Source: Chrysomallon squamiferum (Eukaryota > Mollusca > Gastropoda > Neomphalida > Peltospiridae). Taken from it: a stretch of DNA of 10,000 nt. The stretch lies in the NCBI GenBank assembly GCA_012295275.1, contig CM022677.1:18378440-18388439 (forward strand), read 5' to 3'. The notes beneath the pieces were generated by a model. The model was not told where the DNA came from and did not search any database. It saw only the letters and a program-made list of their open reading frames with translations. Both the position numbers and the translations under genes were made by a program. Of this stretch, positions 1 to 7,965 are shown piece after piece (position 1 is the stretch's first letter; every line of letters begins with the position of its first letter).

Positions 1-335
1 AAAATAAAATATAATGAAATAAATCGTAAAATAAAATATAATGAAATAAATGAAAATAAAGAAATAAATAAAGAAATAAAGAAACAAATAAACATACAAA
101 TAAACAAATAAATAAACAAACAAATAAATAAAGAAATAACGCAAATAAAATAATATAAAATAAATAAAAATAAACAAAAGCAAAAAAAAAAAAAAAATCA
201 TAAAAAAGAATTAAATAAAATTAATAAAACAAAATAAATAAATAAAACAAACAAACAAATAAACAAAATAAAATAAATTAAAATGAAAAAAAAAAAAAAA
301 AAAAAAAAAAAAAACAAAAAAAACCCCACAAATAC
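1..335. repeat. A-rich AAATA/AAACA low-complexity DNA in gene A intron 2
   Basis: Nearly pure A-rich DNA with irregular AAATAAATAAAC units and poly-A runs at about 183-197 and 287-314. It lies immediately downstream of the gene A exon 2 donor on the minus strand and so begins intron 2. I see no exon in it. Confidence 0.85.
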
Positions 336-357
336 ATGATGAACAAACAAACGTCAC

Positions 358-1020
358 TGACTTTCACGACGTTGTACTCTCTGTAACGACGATACCAACT
401 CGGCAATTTATCTGCTATGTATTCAGTGGGAAGAAAACAGTTAAAACGAGTCCGTCCTAAAGAATCGCTACTTTTCGCCGCCGTTACGCCAAGTTTGGCC
501 AAACACTGGCCAAACCTGTAGTCTTCGATATTCCCGTCTTGGCTGCAAATGCTAGAGTTACTGCCGTGGCGACCGAATCGAACGAGAGCTTCTTTACTGA
601 GAACGTATCCAGCTCCCCCACTGTGGTACGTTCCGAACGGAGCCGGTTTGAAATGGAGGCCGTAATAGACCGGATCTGACGTGTTTTTCGTCGACAGGAA
701 GTAGCGCAAGTTCTCTACGATGACGTAAGTATCGTCGTCTGCTTTCATGAACCAGTCGGCGTCGTTGAGGTGGTGTTCGTAGATGTACTGAAAAGCCTTC
801 ATCGTCTTCGCCGTCAGGTGTTGTCTGCCTTCGGAGACGTTGAGCCCTACAGCCGGAAATGACGTGTTTGCGACGGAGCTGAAGAAGAGAAGTTTGTTGC
901 ATCGCTTCCCCCACGTTTCCTTGACAATCGATGCCTTGACGTTCAGGTTTTTCGGTGACGTCATCACCCAACACAACACTCGCACCCGCTTTTCCAGTTT
1001 CTTAGCAACGGAATCGTCGT
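358..1020 (-). CDS. C1GALT1-like core 1 beta-1,3-galactosyltransferase (gene A), catalytic exon 2
   Basis: This exon carries the Golgi GT31 catalytic domain of a core 1 (T-synthase type) galactosyltransferase, which transfers Gal from UDP-Gal to GalNAc-Ser/Thr. Numbering from the exon 1 Met, it shows CWVMTSP (119-125), the VKxTWGxRC segment (135-143), DWFMKADDDTYV with the metal/UDP-binding DDD at 197-199 (bases 731-739), GGAGYVLS (237-244) and LPSWY (308-312). The acceptor is ttttttcag at 1029-1021. Joined to exon 1 in phase 1 it recreates an Asp codon and continues directly into DDSVAKK. The left boundary is uncertain: AAA|GTCAGT ends the exon at 362 (phase 0), while A|GTGACG ends it at 358 (phase 1, the phase seen in gene B). 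The frame continues left into a poly-Phe tract from poly-A DNA, which is intronic. About 322 residues of a protein usually near 360 are present. The conserved C-terminal SFHY...YHLRPYG segment must lie left of the window. Confidence 0.9.
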
Positions 1021-1079
1021 CTGAAAAAACAACGTCAGCATAAGCAAAACGCAATGATGACAGCAGCTGCAACTATCAT

Positions 1080-1375
1080 TGCTACTACTCCTGCGACTAC
1101 TGCTTTTACTGCTACGTGGACAAGTGTTACTATTACGACACTTTTACAGCAACAACTACTACTTTAACTAGAAGTAAAAGTACAATTACAGTTACTTCTA
1201 AACGTAGAACAATAACTATTACTACAAATGCAACTACTACTACTACTACTACTACTATTATTACTACAGTTATTATTATCATCATCGTCATCTTCATCAT
1301 CATTACTAATGATCATCGTTAATCATTATTTATTTATTTATTTATTTATTATTATTATTATTATTGTTATTATTA
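1080..1375. repeat. Imperfect ACT / ATT / TTTA simple repeats
   Basis: Interrupted (ACT)n at about 1225-1260, (ATT)n with ATC interruptions to about 1300, then (ATTT)n and (ATT)n at about 1325-1375. Intronic and non-coding. Confidence 0.8.
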
Positions 1376-1429
1376 TTGAACTTGACGCCTTCGATGTACA
1401 AATTAAGTAATAATGAAAAGTTAACAACA

Positions 1430-1540
1430 AACAACAACAACAACACAAATTAATAAAAAATATAAAATATAATAATAATAATGATAATAATAAATAAATA
1501 AAAATTAAAATTAAAAACTACAACAATTATTTTTTAAATA

Positions 1541-1572
<32 letters not shown>

Positions 1573-1588
1573 ATAATAATAATAATAA

Positions 1589-1619
<31 letters not shown>

Positions 1620-1620
1620 C
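1430..1620. repeat. AAC, AAT, TAC and AAAT simple repeats
   Basis: A patchwork of (AAC)n, (AAT)n, then (TAC)n at about 1541-1571, (AAT)n and (AAAT)n at about 1588-1619. It lies in intron 1 of gene A. Confidence 0.85.
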
Positions 1621-1974
1621 AAGCAAATAATAGGAGACATGAAACTATGCAGACGATGTTGTTTAAACTGTTTCATGTTTTTTTTACCAGCTTAAAAACT
1701 TTGTTGCTTTTCCTGAGCACTGCAACAGAAAGTTGACAAATGACATCAGATGACAGCCAATAAATAAAACACTTGCAGACACGAAATTGTTGTTCCTTGA
1801 CCTCATATAATAGATTGGATGGGATAAATAAAAGTATATAAGAAAAAAAGAGAAAAAAAACAACAAAAAAGCCAGTATACATAATGAAAAAGAAGAAAGA
1901 AAGAACGAAAGAAAGAAATCCCTGAGAAATAAAGATTAACAAAATGTAATCTATGTGTAAGTATATACAGATTT

Positions 1975-2084
1975 GTTATTGTTGTTGTTGTTATTATTAT
2001 TATTAGTTTGTATTGTTATTATCATTGTTATCATTATCATTTATTAGTTATTATTATTATTATTATTGTTACTATTACTATTAC

Positions 2085-2121
<37 letters not shown>

Positions 2122-2138
2122 GTTACTATTACTATTAC

Positions 2139-2175
<37 letters not shown>

Positions 2176-2270
2176 GCTATGGTTATTATTATTATAATTT
2201 AATTATTATTAATATTATTATAATTAGTTTTGTAACTATCATCATCATAATCATCATCATCACAGTCATC
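1975..2270. repeat. ATT-family trinucleotide repeat
   Basis: Long (ATT)n with TTG and ACT interruptions, including two near-identical blocks (TTGTTACTATTACTATTACT followed by pure ATT, at about 2066 and 2120), then ATC-type repeats. The block duplication suggests slippage. Confidence 0.85.
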
Positions 2271-2429
2271 ATCTGCATCATATATATTGTTGTTCTAGTG
2301 GGTATTATTACAAGCAGTAGTTTTAGTGGTTCTTCTAGCAGCAGAACAACTATTAGTAGTAGTAAGTAGAAATAGCGTTAGAGTTAATAGCAGTAGAATT
2401 AGTAGATTAGAAGTAATGTATATATAAAG

Positions 2430-2436
<7 letters not shown>

Positions 2437-2502
<66 letters not shown>
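2437..2502. repeat. (GA)n microsatellite, 33 units
   Basis: Pure GA dinucleotide run of 66 bp in intron 1 of gene A. Confidence 0.95.
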
Positions 2503-2505
<3 letters not shown>

Positions 2506-2762
2506 TCGATCATAAAATTAAGTATTACGCGTATAAACAGAAAACAACATCTGTTGCGGATTTGAAAAACCAAAATTCAGTCAGCAAATATTTGAGTTCA
2601 GTGACACGTTTGCACATTTGCTGTTCCGACGACACATTACTTTTATAAACGTGATTTATGTGACCTGGGCAAATTTCACAGACAAAAAGTAAGAAAGGAA
2701 CAAAAGAGATTAGGCGTGGTATGCTAAAGTCACCTTGATCAAATAATGATGTGCATTCTTAT

Positions 2763-2866
<104 letters not shown>

Positions 2867-2917
2867 CCTCCCCCCTCTATCTTATTATGTATTTGTTTCT
2901 CTTTCAGCTAATTCTAC

Positions 2918-3275
2918 TGCTTCTACTACTACTACTATTACTATTACTAATACAGCTATTACTTCTACTAATACTACTACTGTTACTACTATTACTACTC
3001 CTACTGCTACTACTACTATTACCATTAGTACTACTACCGCTACTACTATTACTACTACTACTACTACTATTACTACTACTAATACTACTACTATTTCATC
3101 TACTGTTATAACTACTACTGTTAATTCTACCACTACTGTTATTATTACTATTACTACTATTACAACTACTATGACTTCTATTTTCAGTTCTACTACTACT
3201 ACTACTGCCACCACCATCACCACGACTACTACTACTAGTACTACTATTACTACCACTATTACAACCATTATCATT
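2918..3275. repeat. Degenerate TACT/ACT/ATT trinucleotide tract
   Basis: About 350 bp of interrupted (ACT)n with ATT and ACC variants. The many interruptions indicate an old tract. Open frames through it on both strands (Thr/Ile one way, Val/Ile the other) are composition artefacts. Confidence 0.85.
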
Positions 3276-3343
3276 ATTAGCACAAAAAATGCCACTATCA
3301 AAATTACTATAACAATCAATATTAATTTATATAAAAAAACGTT

Positions 3344-3371
3344 AAAAAAAAAGAAAAAAAAAAAAAAAAAA
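3344..3371. repeat. Poly-A tract near the gene A exon 1 donor
   Basis: A-rich run with two G interruptions, 31 bp inside the intron from the exon 1 donor (poly-T on the gene strand). Confidence 0.8.
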
Positions 3372-3402
3372 CAAGAAACAAACAAACAGTCAAGTCTTTT
3401 AC

Positions 3403-3709
3403 CATGATGAACGCTGTCATCGTCAAAGTCTCTTCTTTTCAGAATCCCATTGTTCCATTTATTGTCTCCGCGAATTCGATCGTTTCTTTCCGTATTATAG
3501 TCGTCAGTCATCGGAGAAGCTTCGTGTATTTTCGTCAACTCTCGGATTTTCGCTGAAGCGTTTAGCACGTCATTTGCGAGGTAGTTCTTAGAGTAGTTCA
3601 AGCGTACGTAATGACGATATCTTAGGAATAAAAGTGACGTCATAAGTCCTGTGAAAATGCCCACGTAAAACTGGAAACAGTTTGCCCTGAGGTAATGTTT
3701 CAACCACAT
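3403..3709 (-). CDS. C1GALT1-like gene A, first coding exon (type II membrane anchor and stem)
   Basis: This exon encodes the N-terminus of gene A: 102 codons plus one base. The start MWLKHYL is followed by a hydrophobic segment at residues 11-29 (CFQFYVGIFTG to LLFL) and then Arg-rich residues. That is the short-tail, signal-anchor, stem layout of Golgi type II glycosyltransferases. The donor is CATG|GTAAAAG at 3403/3402 (phase 1) and matches the phase of the acceptor at 1021, so the two exons join in frame without a stop. The frame stays open upstream to 3913 only because it runs through a (GA)n/(TC)n microsatellite giving Ser-Leu and Arg-Glu repeats, so the Met before the membrane segment is preferred. 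A ttttag acceptor-like site at about 3731-3736 leaves room for a separate non-coding 5' exon. The stem sequence itself is not conserved in the family. The assignment rests on exon joining, the membrane anchor and position. Confidence 0.8.
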
Positions 3710-3779
3710 CTTCGGAATTTTTTTTTTTTCTAAAATAGAGATGCATATCGAGAAATCAGGTGAGGGATATTTCTGTACG

Positions 3780-3796
3780 TCTCTCTCTCTCTCTCT

Positions 3797-3862
<66 letters not shown>
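3780..3862. repeat. (TC)10 directly followed by (AG)31: inverted microsatellite
   Basis: A TC run at 3780-3799 switches without spacer to an AG run at 3800-3862. TC and GA are reverse complements, so the junction is a perfect inverted repeat with arms of about 20 bp. It begins 71 bp upstream of the gene A start codon, in the presumed 5' UTR or proximal promoter. Confidence 0.95.
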
Positions 3863-3866
<4 letters not shown>

Positions 3867-4115
3867 CACTGTACAAACCGCTGATGGTCAATGTGAGAAA
3901 TGACAAAACACACGTGTTTGACAATACAAATGAACGAGTTTGGTTAGTCAATAGTAAACGAGGCAACATAAATTGATTGATATTGAATGTAATGCAATAC
4001 GAAAACACGGTACGTATCTGCAATGCATTAATACAATATAGAGAATGCTTATAGTCAACAATTACACAGAAAGATAGAGAGACAGAGAAGCAGGCGAACA
4101 GACAGAAAAAAGACA

Positions 4116-4210
4116 TAAACACACACACACGCACACACAGAAACAGACTTAAGAGCGATAACAAATGTGTGAGTGAATTGTGTGTGTGTGTGCGTGTGTG
4201 TGTGTGTGTG
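4116..4210. repeat. (CA)n and (GT)n in inverted orientation
   Basis: ACACACAC with one GC interruption (about 4116-4138), then a 42 bp spacer, then GTGTGTGT with one GC interruption (4180-4210) followed by CTGTCTGT. The left flank carries ACAGACAG, so the complementary arms extend past the dinucleotides. Confidence 0.85.
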
Positions 4211-4860
4211 TCTGTCTGTAACATGGTGAAAATGATCGAAACTCAGGTTTTGATGCACTGAGACAAGCCACTTTCTGGAGATCAAAATAGTTACTGAATT
4301 AAACGAAATCAGACTAAAAACTTTCAGGATAATTACAGACTTCGTATCGAAGAATTAGGTCTTTTCACAGAACATTTCCCTACATTAATAGACTGTAATT
4401 CAAAATTACAATGCACGACATCTGATTGAGTATCCTCCATATATATATATCCGCCATATATATGTATGTATGTATGTATATAGATTCTGATCTCCTAAAC
4501 ATGTAGACCGAAACACTAAAGGGCATCCTTAACTAGTATCAATCACATCCCTGCTTGGTTATGACACAGTTACCCAGATGTGTATATTGAAAATGAATAG
4601 TTCATGGCAGTAAATATAAAGAAATATTAATGAAATATAACGGTCTTATTATTGGAAGTAGCCTATATCTATCTGTATTCACATTATTTTATATTGTACG
4701 TGGAAAAGGAAGCGTGCTAAGTATATGATTGAAATGTGTATAGTACGGAATCATTTTATTTAATGATTTAATTGTATTGTCAAAGTCAGGAGACCTTTTG
4801 CCTTCAAAGAAACATTAAATAATAAGCGACGGAAATTAAAAGCTTTGGTTTTTTCAATTA

Positions 4861-4863
<3 letters not shown>

Positions 4864-4946
<83 letters not shown>
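4864..4946. repeat. Compound (CT)n(TA)n microsatellite
   Basis: CT run 4864-4920 passing directly into a TA run 4921-4946. Confidence 0.95.
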
Positions 4947-5328
4947 CAGTGATATTTCGCTTATATTTTATAAAACTTTTAATTATATTTCAGCTAATCA
5001 ATAAGCATGTTTTGTTTAAGTTTTAAAAACACAGGTTAATTATTCTTAATCGCGACCTCTGATCTGTTTTGAGGTCGATCGCAAAACACGTAACTGAAAA
5101 AACATCTGTTTCATGGATAAGATTGTAGGTGAGCTGCAAATGGACCGTGGAAGAAATAGTACACAAGATCCAACAGGCTTGTGTTTAATGAGGCGTTTCC
5201 AGCTTTGTGATATCAAACAGATGTGCTGTCATTATTTACGGATTCTGATGGCTTGCCGTTATTGATATGTCACTAACTTTGATCTCTTAATAAATAATAT
5301 AGGTCGCGGTGAACAATAACGTTTAACC

Positions 5329-5332
<4 letters not shown>

Positions 5333-5404
<72 letters not shown>
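5333..5404. repeat. (CT)n microsatellite, 36 units
   Basis: Pure CT run of 72 bp, about 70 bp downstream (on the minus strand) of the C1GALT1-like terminal exon stop codon. Confidence 0.95.
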
Positions 5405-5410
<6 letters not shown>

Positions 5411-5475
5411 TTTTTTTCTCTTTTTTCCTTCCGTTGAAAAAAAATATTGAAAAGGTAAGTTCAGCGATTATCATT

Positions 5476-5481
5476 TTTATT
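5476..5481 (-). promoter_or_regulatory. AATAAA overlapping the stop codon of the C1GALT1-like terminal exon
   Basis: On the minus strand CAATAAAAATG places AATAAA across the final CAA TAA codons. This would be a poly(A) signal with essentially no 3' UTR before it. Whether it is used is unknown. Confidence 0.35.
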
Positions 5482-5602
5482 GGTTTAGATCTTGAAATCC
5501 TGATTTTATTCCGTACGGTCGTAAATGGTAAATAAAATATTCCATTTCAAACATTCCATTTCTCTGGGTTGATATAATGAAAGGATATTGCAACTGGTAT
5601 AT
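5477..5602 (-). pseudogene. C-terminal exon of a C1GALT1-like gene, frameshifted (probable last exon of gene B)
   Basis: The minus strand has a strong 3' splice site, ttttctctgtttttag ending at 5603, with a good branch-site match (CTAAC, A at 5625) 22 nt away. After two bases the frame reads IPVAISFHYINPEKW, then hits TGA. One frame over, the sequence continues MFEMEYFIYHLRPYGI and ends at TAA (5479-5477). AISFHY and YHLRPYGI are the conserved C-terminal landmarks of core 1 beta-1,3-galactosyltransferases. A net one-base shift around 5555-5560 therefore breaks a genuine exon. The acceptor is phase 1 and completes a GAT codon with the phase 1 donor at 9655, so this is most simply the last exon of gene B. 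It is too far upstream to belong to gene A, whose first exon begins at 3709. AATAAA overlaps the stop codon. An assembly indel could also explain the shift. Confidence 0.82.
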
Positions 5603-5641
5603 CTAAAAACAGAGAAAACGTAAGTTAGAAAATTACATTTA

Positions 5642-6380
5642 CAGTGGTACCTTGACTTACGAGTTTAATTCGTTCCGTGACCGAGCTCGTATATCAAATC
5701 AATTTTCCCAACTAAAATTAATTAAAATATCATTATTCCGTTCCAGCCCCCCCAAAACCTACCTCAATTGTTTGTAACGTGTTTTAAATAAGCAAAATGT
5801 ATGTATAAATGACAAATATTGTAAAAAAAAAAAAAACAGAATTAAAAAGAATGTAAAGAAATAAATTGGTTTTGTAAAGTGTACAGGGTTAGGGTTTCTC
5901 CATCTTTTCGTGGAGAGAGGTCCACAGCTTAGAAATTATTTTGACGCCTTTGGCTCGAGTTATAACCTTCATCGACTCCTTCTGCTTCAGTATGGTACAT
6001 ATCGTAAAAATACTACACTCGTACTGCCTAGCCATGTTGACAACATGCATACCTCACTCATGTTTTTCTATGATTTCATGCTTCAATTCAATGGACGTCA
6101 TCCGCTTCTTCTTCTCAGCAATGTCCTTTGCACTCACTTTCTTTGGATCCATGGAAATCTCGCAAAATACTTCCACAAAACACGAGCACAACACAACAGA
6201 GATGTTTCCACGGCGAGGTAACGTGTGAGACGCAGGATTCTGAGCGGATGTTGTGTTGTTCGTTGCGCCAACTAGCGGCGGCGTATCTGAAGCTCGCTCG
6301 TAACTCGGAAGATGGCTCGTAATTCAAAGCAAAAAATCGACCGAGTGGGCTGCTCGCATTAGAATGAGTATGTCTTTCTG
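5642..6380 (-). mobile_element. Tigger/pogo-type DNA transposon, internally deleted copy (copy 1)
   Basis: The left end has the Tigger-type terminal repeat CAGTGGTACCTTGACTTACG at 5642, preceded by TA, the target duplication expected for Tc1/mariner-superfamily elements. On the minus strand a transposase N-terminus starts at 6152 (MDPKKVSAK, then ELKHEIIEKHE, then MARQY and TICTILKQK), which is the helix-turn-helix DNA-binding region of Tigger/Jerky transposases. It has an in-frame TGA at 6056-6054 where copy 2 reads CGA, and ends at TAA (5891-5889) after about 87 codons. The catalytic DDD domain is absent, so a large internal deletion joined the N-terminus to the 3' end. The right terminal repeat is badly decayed: homology is clear to about 6350, and the end may be CTG/TA at about 6380. 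The copy cannot move by itself. Confidence 0.85.
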
Positions 6381-6440
6381 TAGAAAGGCTAGAGTAATCG
6401 GTAAAATGGATTGTTTAGTGTGAATGCTTCTTTATCTTTT

Positions 6441-6445
<5 letters not shown>

Positions 6446-6519
<74 letters not shown>
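6446..6519. repeat. (CT)n microsatellite, 37 units
   Basis: Pure CT run of 74 bp between Tigger copy 1 and the fucosyltransferase 3' flank. Confidence 0.95.
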
Positions 6520-6525
<6 letters not shown>

Positions 6526-6673
6526 GTGTTTTTTTTCCATTTATCGTGAACAGTTATCCACAACAGTTAAAATAATTTTACCCAGCTTCCTTTGTTATAA
6601 TCATCACTTAAAATAAAATGAAATAAAATAATCGATGAATGAATGAACCAATGAGCAATTGTTAAATATTTCA

Positions 6674-6679
6674 TTTATT
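6674..6679 (-). promoter_or_regulatory. Candidate poly(A) signal of the fucosyltransferase gene
   Basis: AATAAA on the minus strand about 140 bp past the stop codon. It is the first canonical signal downstream of the gene, so it is the likeliest 3' end, but AT-rich DNA makes chance matches common. Confidence 0.4.
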
Positions 6680-6737
6680 TTCTTTTTGTTTTTTCTTTCT
6701 ATTTTTCATATATATATATATGCATACACACACATAT

Positions 6738-6740
<3 letters not shown>

Positions 6741-6796
<56 letters not shown>
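6741..6796. repeat. (TG)n microsatellite in the fucosyltransferase 3' UTR
   Basis: A 56 bp TG run, read as (CA)28 in the minus-strand transcript, starting 25 bp past the fucosyltransferase stop codon and ahead of the candidate poly(A) signal. Confidence 0.95.
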
Positions 6797-6797
<1 letters not shown>

Positions 6798-6820
6798 TTC
6801 TTTTTCTATCTTTTTCTGTC

Positions 6821-7906
6821 TTACGGTCCCAAGGGAATCCAGGTGGGTAAATAATAATCTTTCTGACTAAAATCTCTACCCCCTCTGTTGTTATAATATA
6901 CAGTGTGCCCATTAGCTAACCAGGCAATCCAAAAGCTGAACGATCCCTCGGTTATAATCATGTGATCACAGTTAGCCATCATTGACATATCAACCCCAGC
7001 GTCCCCCTTATCTACCACAATGACGTCACTTTTATTCAGTCTTTCTCGACACCAGTGGACGTCATCTGTAGCTACGAGAAACGTCACTTTACCGTATCGT
7101 GACGTCATATATTTCATAGCTTTGTTGAGGTAAGAAAGCTGGTCTTTGTCGTACTTCACTTTATTTCTTACCACGTCCATACGTCTGACGTGAACTCCAA
7201 TTATTGGTTTCGTTCGATTCGAAACATATCTCATGAATTTTTCTTCACCTGATTTAACAATATTTGATCTAAAAGTAAGTTCCTCTCGAATTAAATTGCT
7301 AATGTTCCTGAAATATTTCCAGCTTTGAAAATAGTATAGTAAAATAACTTTTTCTTTCGGCAGCTTCTCCATCTTTCTATCATAAACTCCATAACTTTTC
7401 TCTGTAACACGAACCCACTTTCCTTTCTTGACGTCAATCTTCTCCACAAACGTCAAATCAAAATAGTTCAGTAACGGATTATAAGGAGAAATTGCAGGCT
7501 TCTTGTTATTCATATATGCGATTCCTAACAATGCCGCATACTCAAACAAGCAATTTCCCGTTCTTCCAAAGCCCCGAATCGTAACTAAAGAATTAGTAGC
7601 GGTTTTTAGTTTCCATCTAACGTACAAGTTAAATGTCTTTCTTCGTTTGTACGCCGCGATGTAAGTATAATTACCCAGAAGGTCAAGATTTCCGTCCACT
7701 CGCCAGTTTTCATCTGCACCGGCCTCTTTTTTGTTAGAGTTGTCTGCCGCTGTACGATTGTACGAGGTGAATGACGATGCCATGTTATCTTGTTTTGTGA
7801 TCGCTCGCCATTTTAAATACGTTTTCGCATAATTTTTTAATATATTAATTACAATTACTGAAATGGTGATCAGAATAAATATCCTGAAATATTTTAATTT
7901 ATTCAT
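6821..7906 (-). CDS. Alpha-1,2-fucosyltransferase, GT11 family (FUT1/FUT2-like), intact single exon
   Basis: A 361-residue Golgi type II enzyme predicted to transfer fucose from GDP-Fuc in alpha-1,2 linkage to a terminal galactose. There is a short basic tail, a membrane anchor at about residues 7-24 and a variable stem to about 95. GT11 motifs follow in order: GFGRTGNCLFEYA (102-114), YFQSWKYF (182-189), IGVHVRRMD (216-224, the GDP-fucose-binding HxRRxD motif), FLVATDDVHWCRE (256-268), and DMSMMANCDHMIITEGSFSF (286-305). The C-terminus YYLPTWIPLG is also typical. N-glycosylation sequons occur at N50, N79, N191, N230 and N271. Length is normal and no residue of the key motifs is missing. The start is fixed by an in-frame TAA two codons upstream and has A at -3. 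One uninterrupted coding exon is common in animal FUT1/2 genes. It lies between the two C1GALT1-like gene B exons, so it may be nested in that gene's intron. The acceptor glycan cannot be read from sequence. Confidence 0.95.
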   Translation of the reverse strand: MNKLKYFRIFILITISVIVINILKNYAKTYLKWRAITKQDNMASSFTSYNRTAADNSNKKEAGADENWRVDGNLDLLGNYTYIAAYKRRKTFNLYVRWKLKTATNSLVTIRGFGRTGNCLFEYAALLGIAYMNNKKPAISPYNPLLNYFDLTFVEKIDVKKGKWVRVTEKSYGVYDRKMEKLPKEKVILLYYFQSWKYFRNISNLIREELTFRSNIVKSGEEKFMRYVSNRTKPIIGVHVRRMDVVRNKVKYDKDQLSYLNKAMKYMTSRYGKVTFLVATDDVHWCRERLNKSDVIVVDKGDAGVDMSMMANCDHMIITEGSFSFWIAWLANGHTVYYNNRGGRDFSQKDYYLPTWIPLGP

Positions 7907-7965
7907 GTTTTAATAATCGGCTGTTCTGTTCGATGTTGTCGAGATGGCGAACTGAAAGTTAGTTA

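Larger units (their letters stand above)
3863..5332. other. Non-coding intergenic DNA between gene A and the C1GALT1-like terminal exon
   Basis: No exon is recognised on either strand. The stretch holds (CA)n/(GT)n at 4116-4210, AT/GTAT repeats at 4440-4482 and a (CT)n(TA)n compound microsatellite at 4864-4946. The remainder is AT-rich unique-looking sequence. The gene A promoter should lie at the left end of this interval, but no core promoter element stands out. Confidence 0.6.

Noticed and set aside
278-357. C-terminal tail of the gene A exon ending in poly-Phe
   Set aside because: This is intronic read-through past the splice donor into poly-A DNA. The family C-terminus is SFHY...YHLRPYG, which is absent here.
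594-974. Arg-rich open frame on the minus strand
   Set aside because: An overlapping shadow of the gene A catalytic exon in another frame.
2008-2369. Open frames of Tyr or Ile runs
   Set aside because: Translation of an ATT trinucleotide repeat.
3710-3913. N-terminal extension of gene A from an upstream in-frame Met
   Set aside because: The extension is Ser-Leu and Arg-Glu repeats from the (AG)n/(TC)n tract and would bury the signal anchor. The Met at 3709 gives the normal type II layout.
4055-4285. 76-residue minus-strand frame with Thr-His and Val-Cys repeats
   Set aside because: Driven by the (GT)n and (CA)n tracts. The short non-repeat part matches no family I recognise and has no splice or start support.
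5886-5894. Telomere-like GGGTTAGGG
   Set aside because: Only about one and a half units, and it lies at the internal deletion point of Tigger copy 1.
5910-6322. Several plus-strand open frames of 64-103 residues
   Set aside because: Antisense frames of the Tigger copy. The real coding signal (MDPKK...) is on the minus strand.
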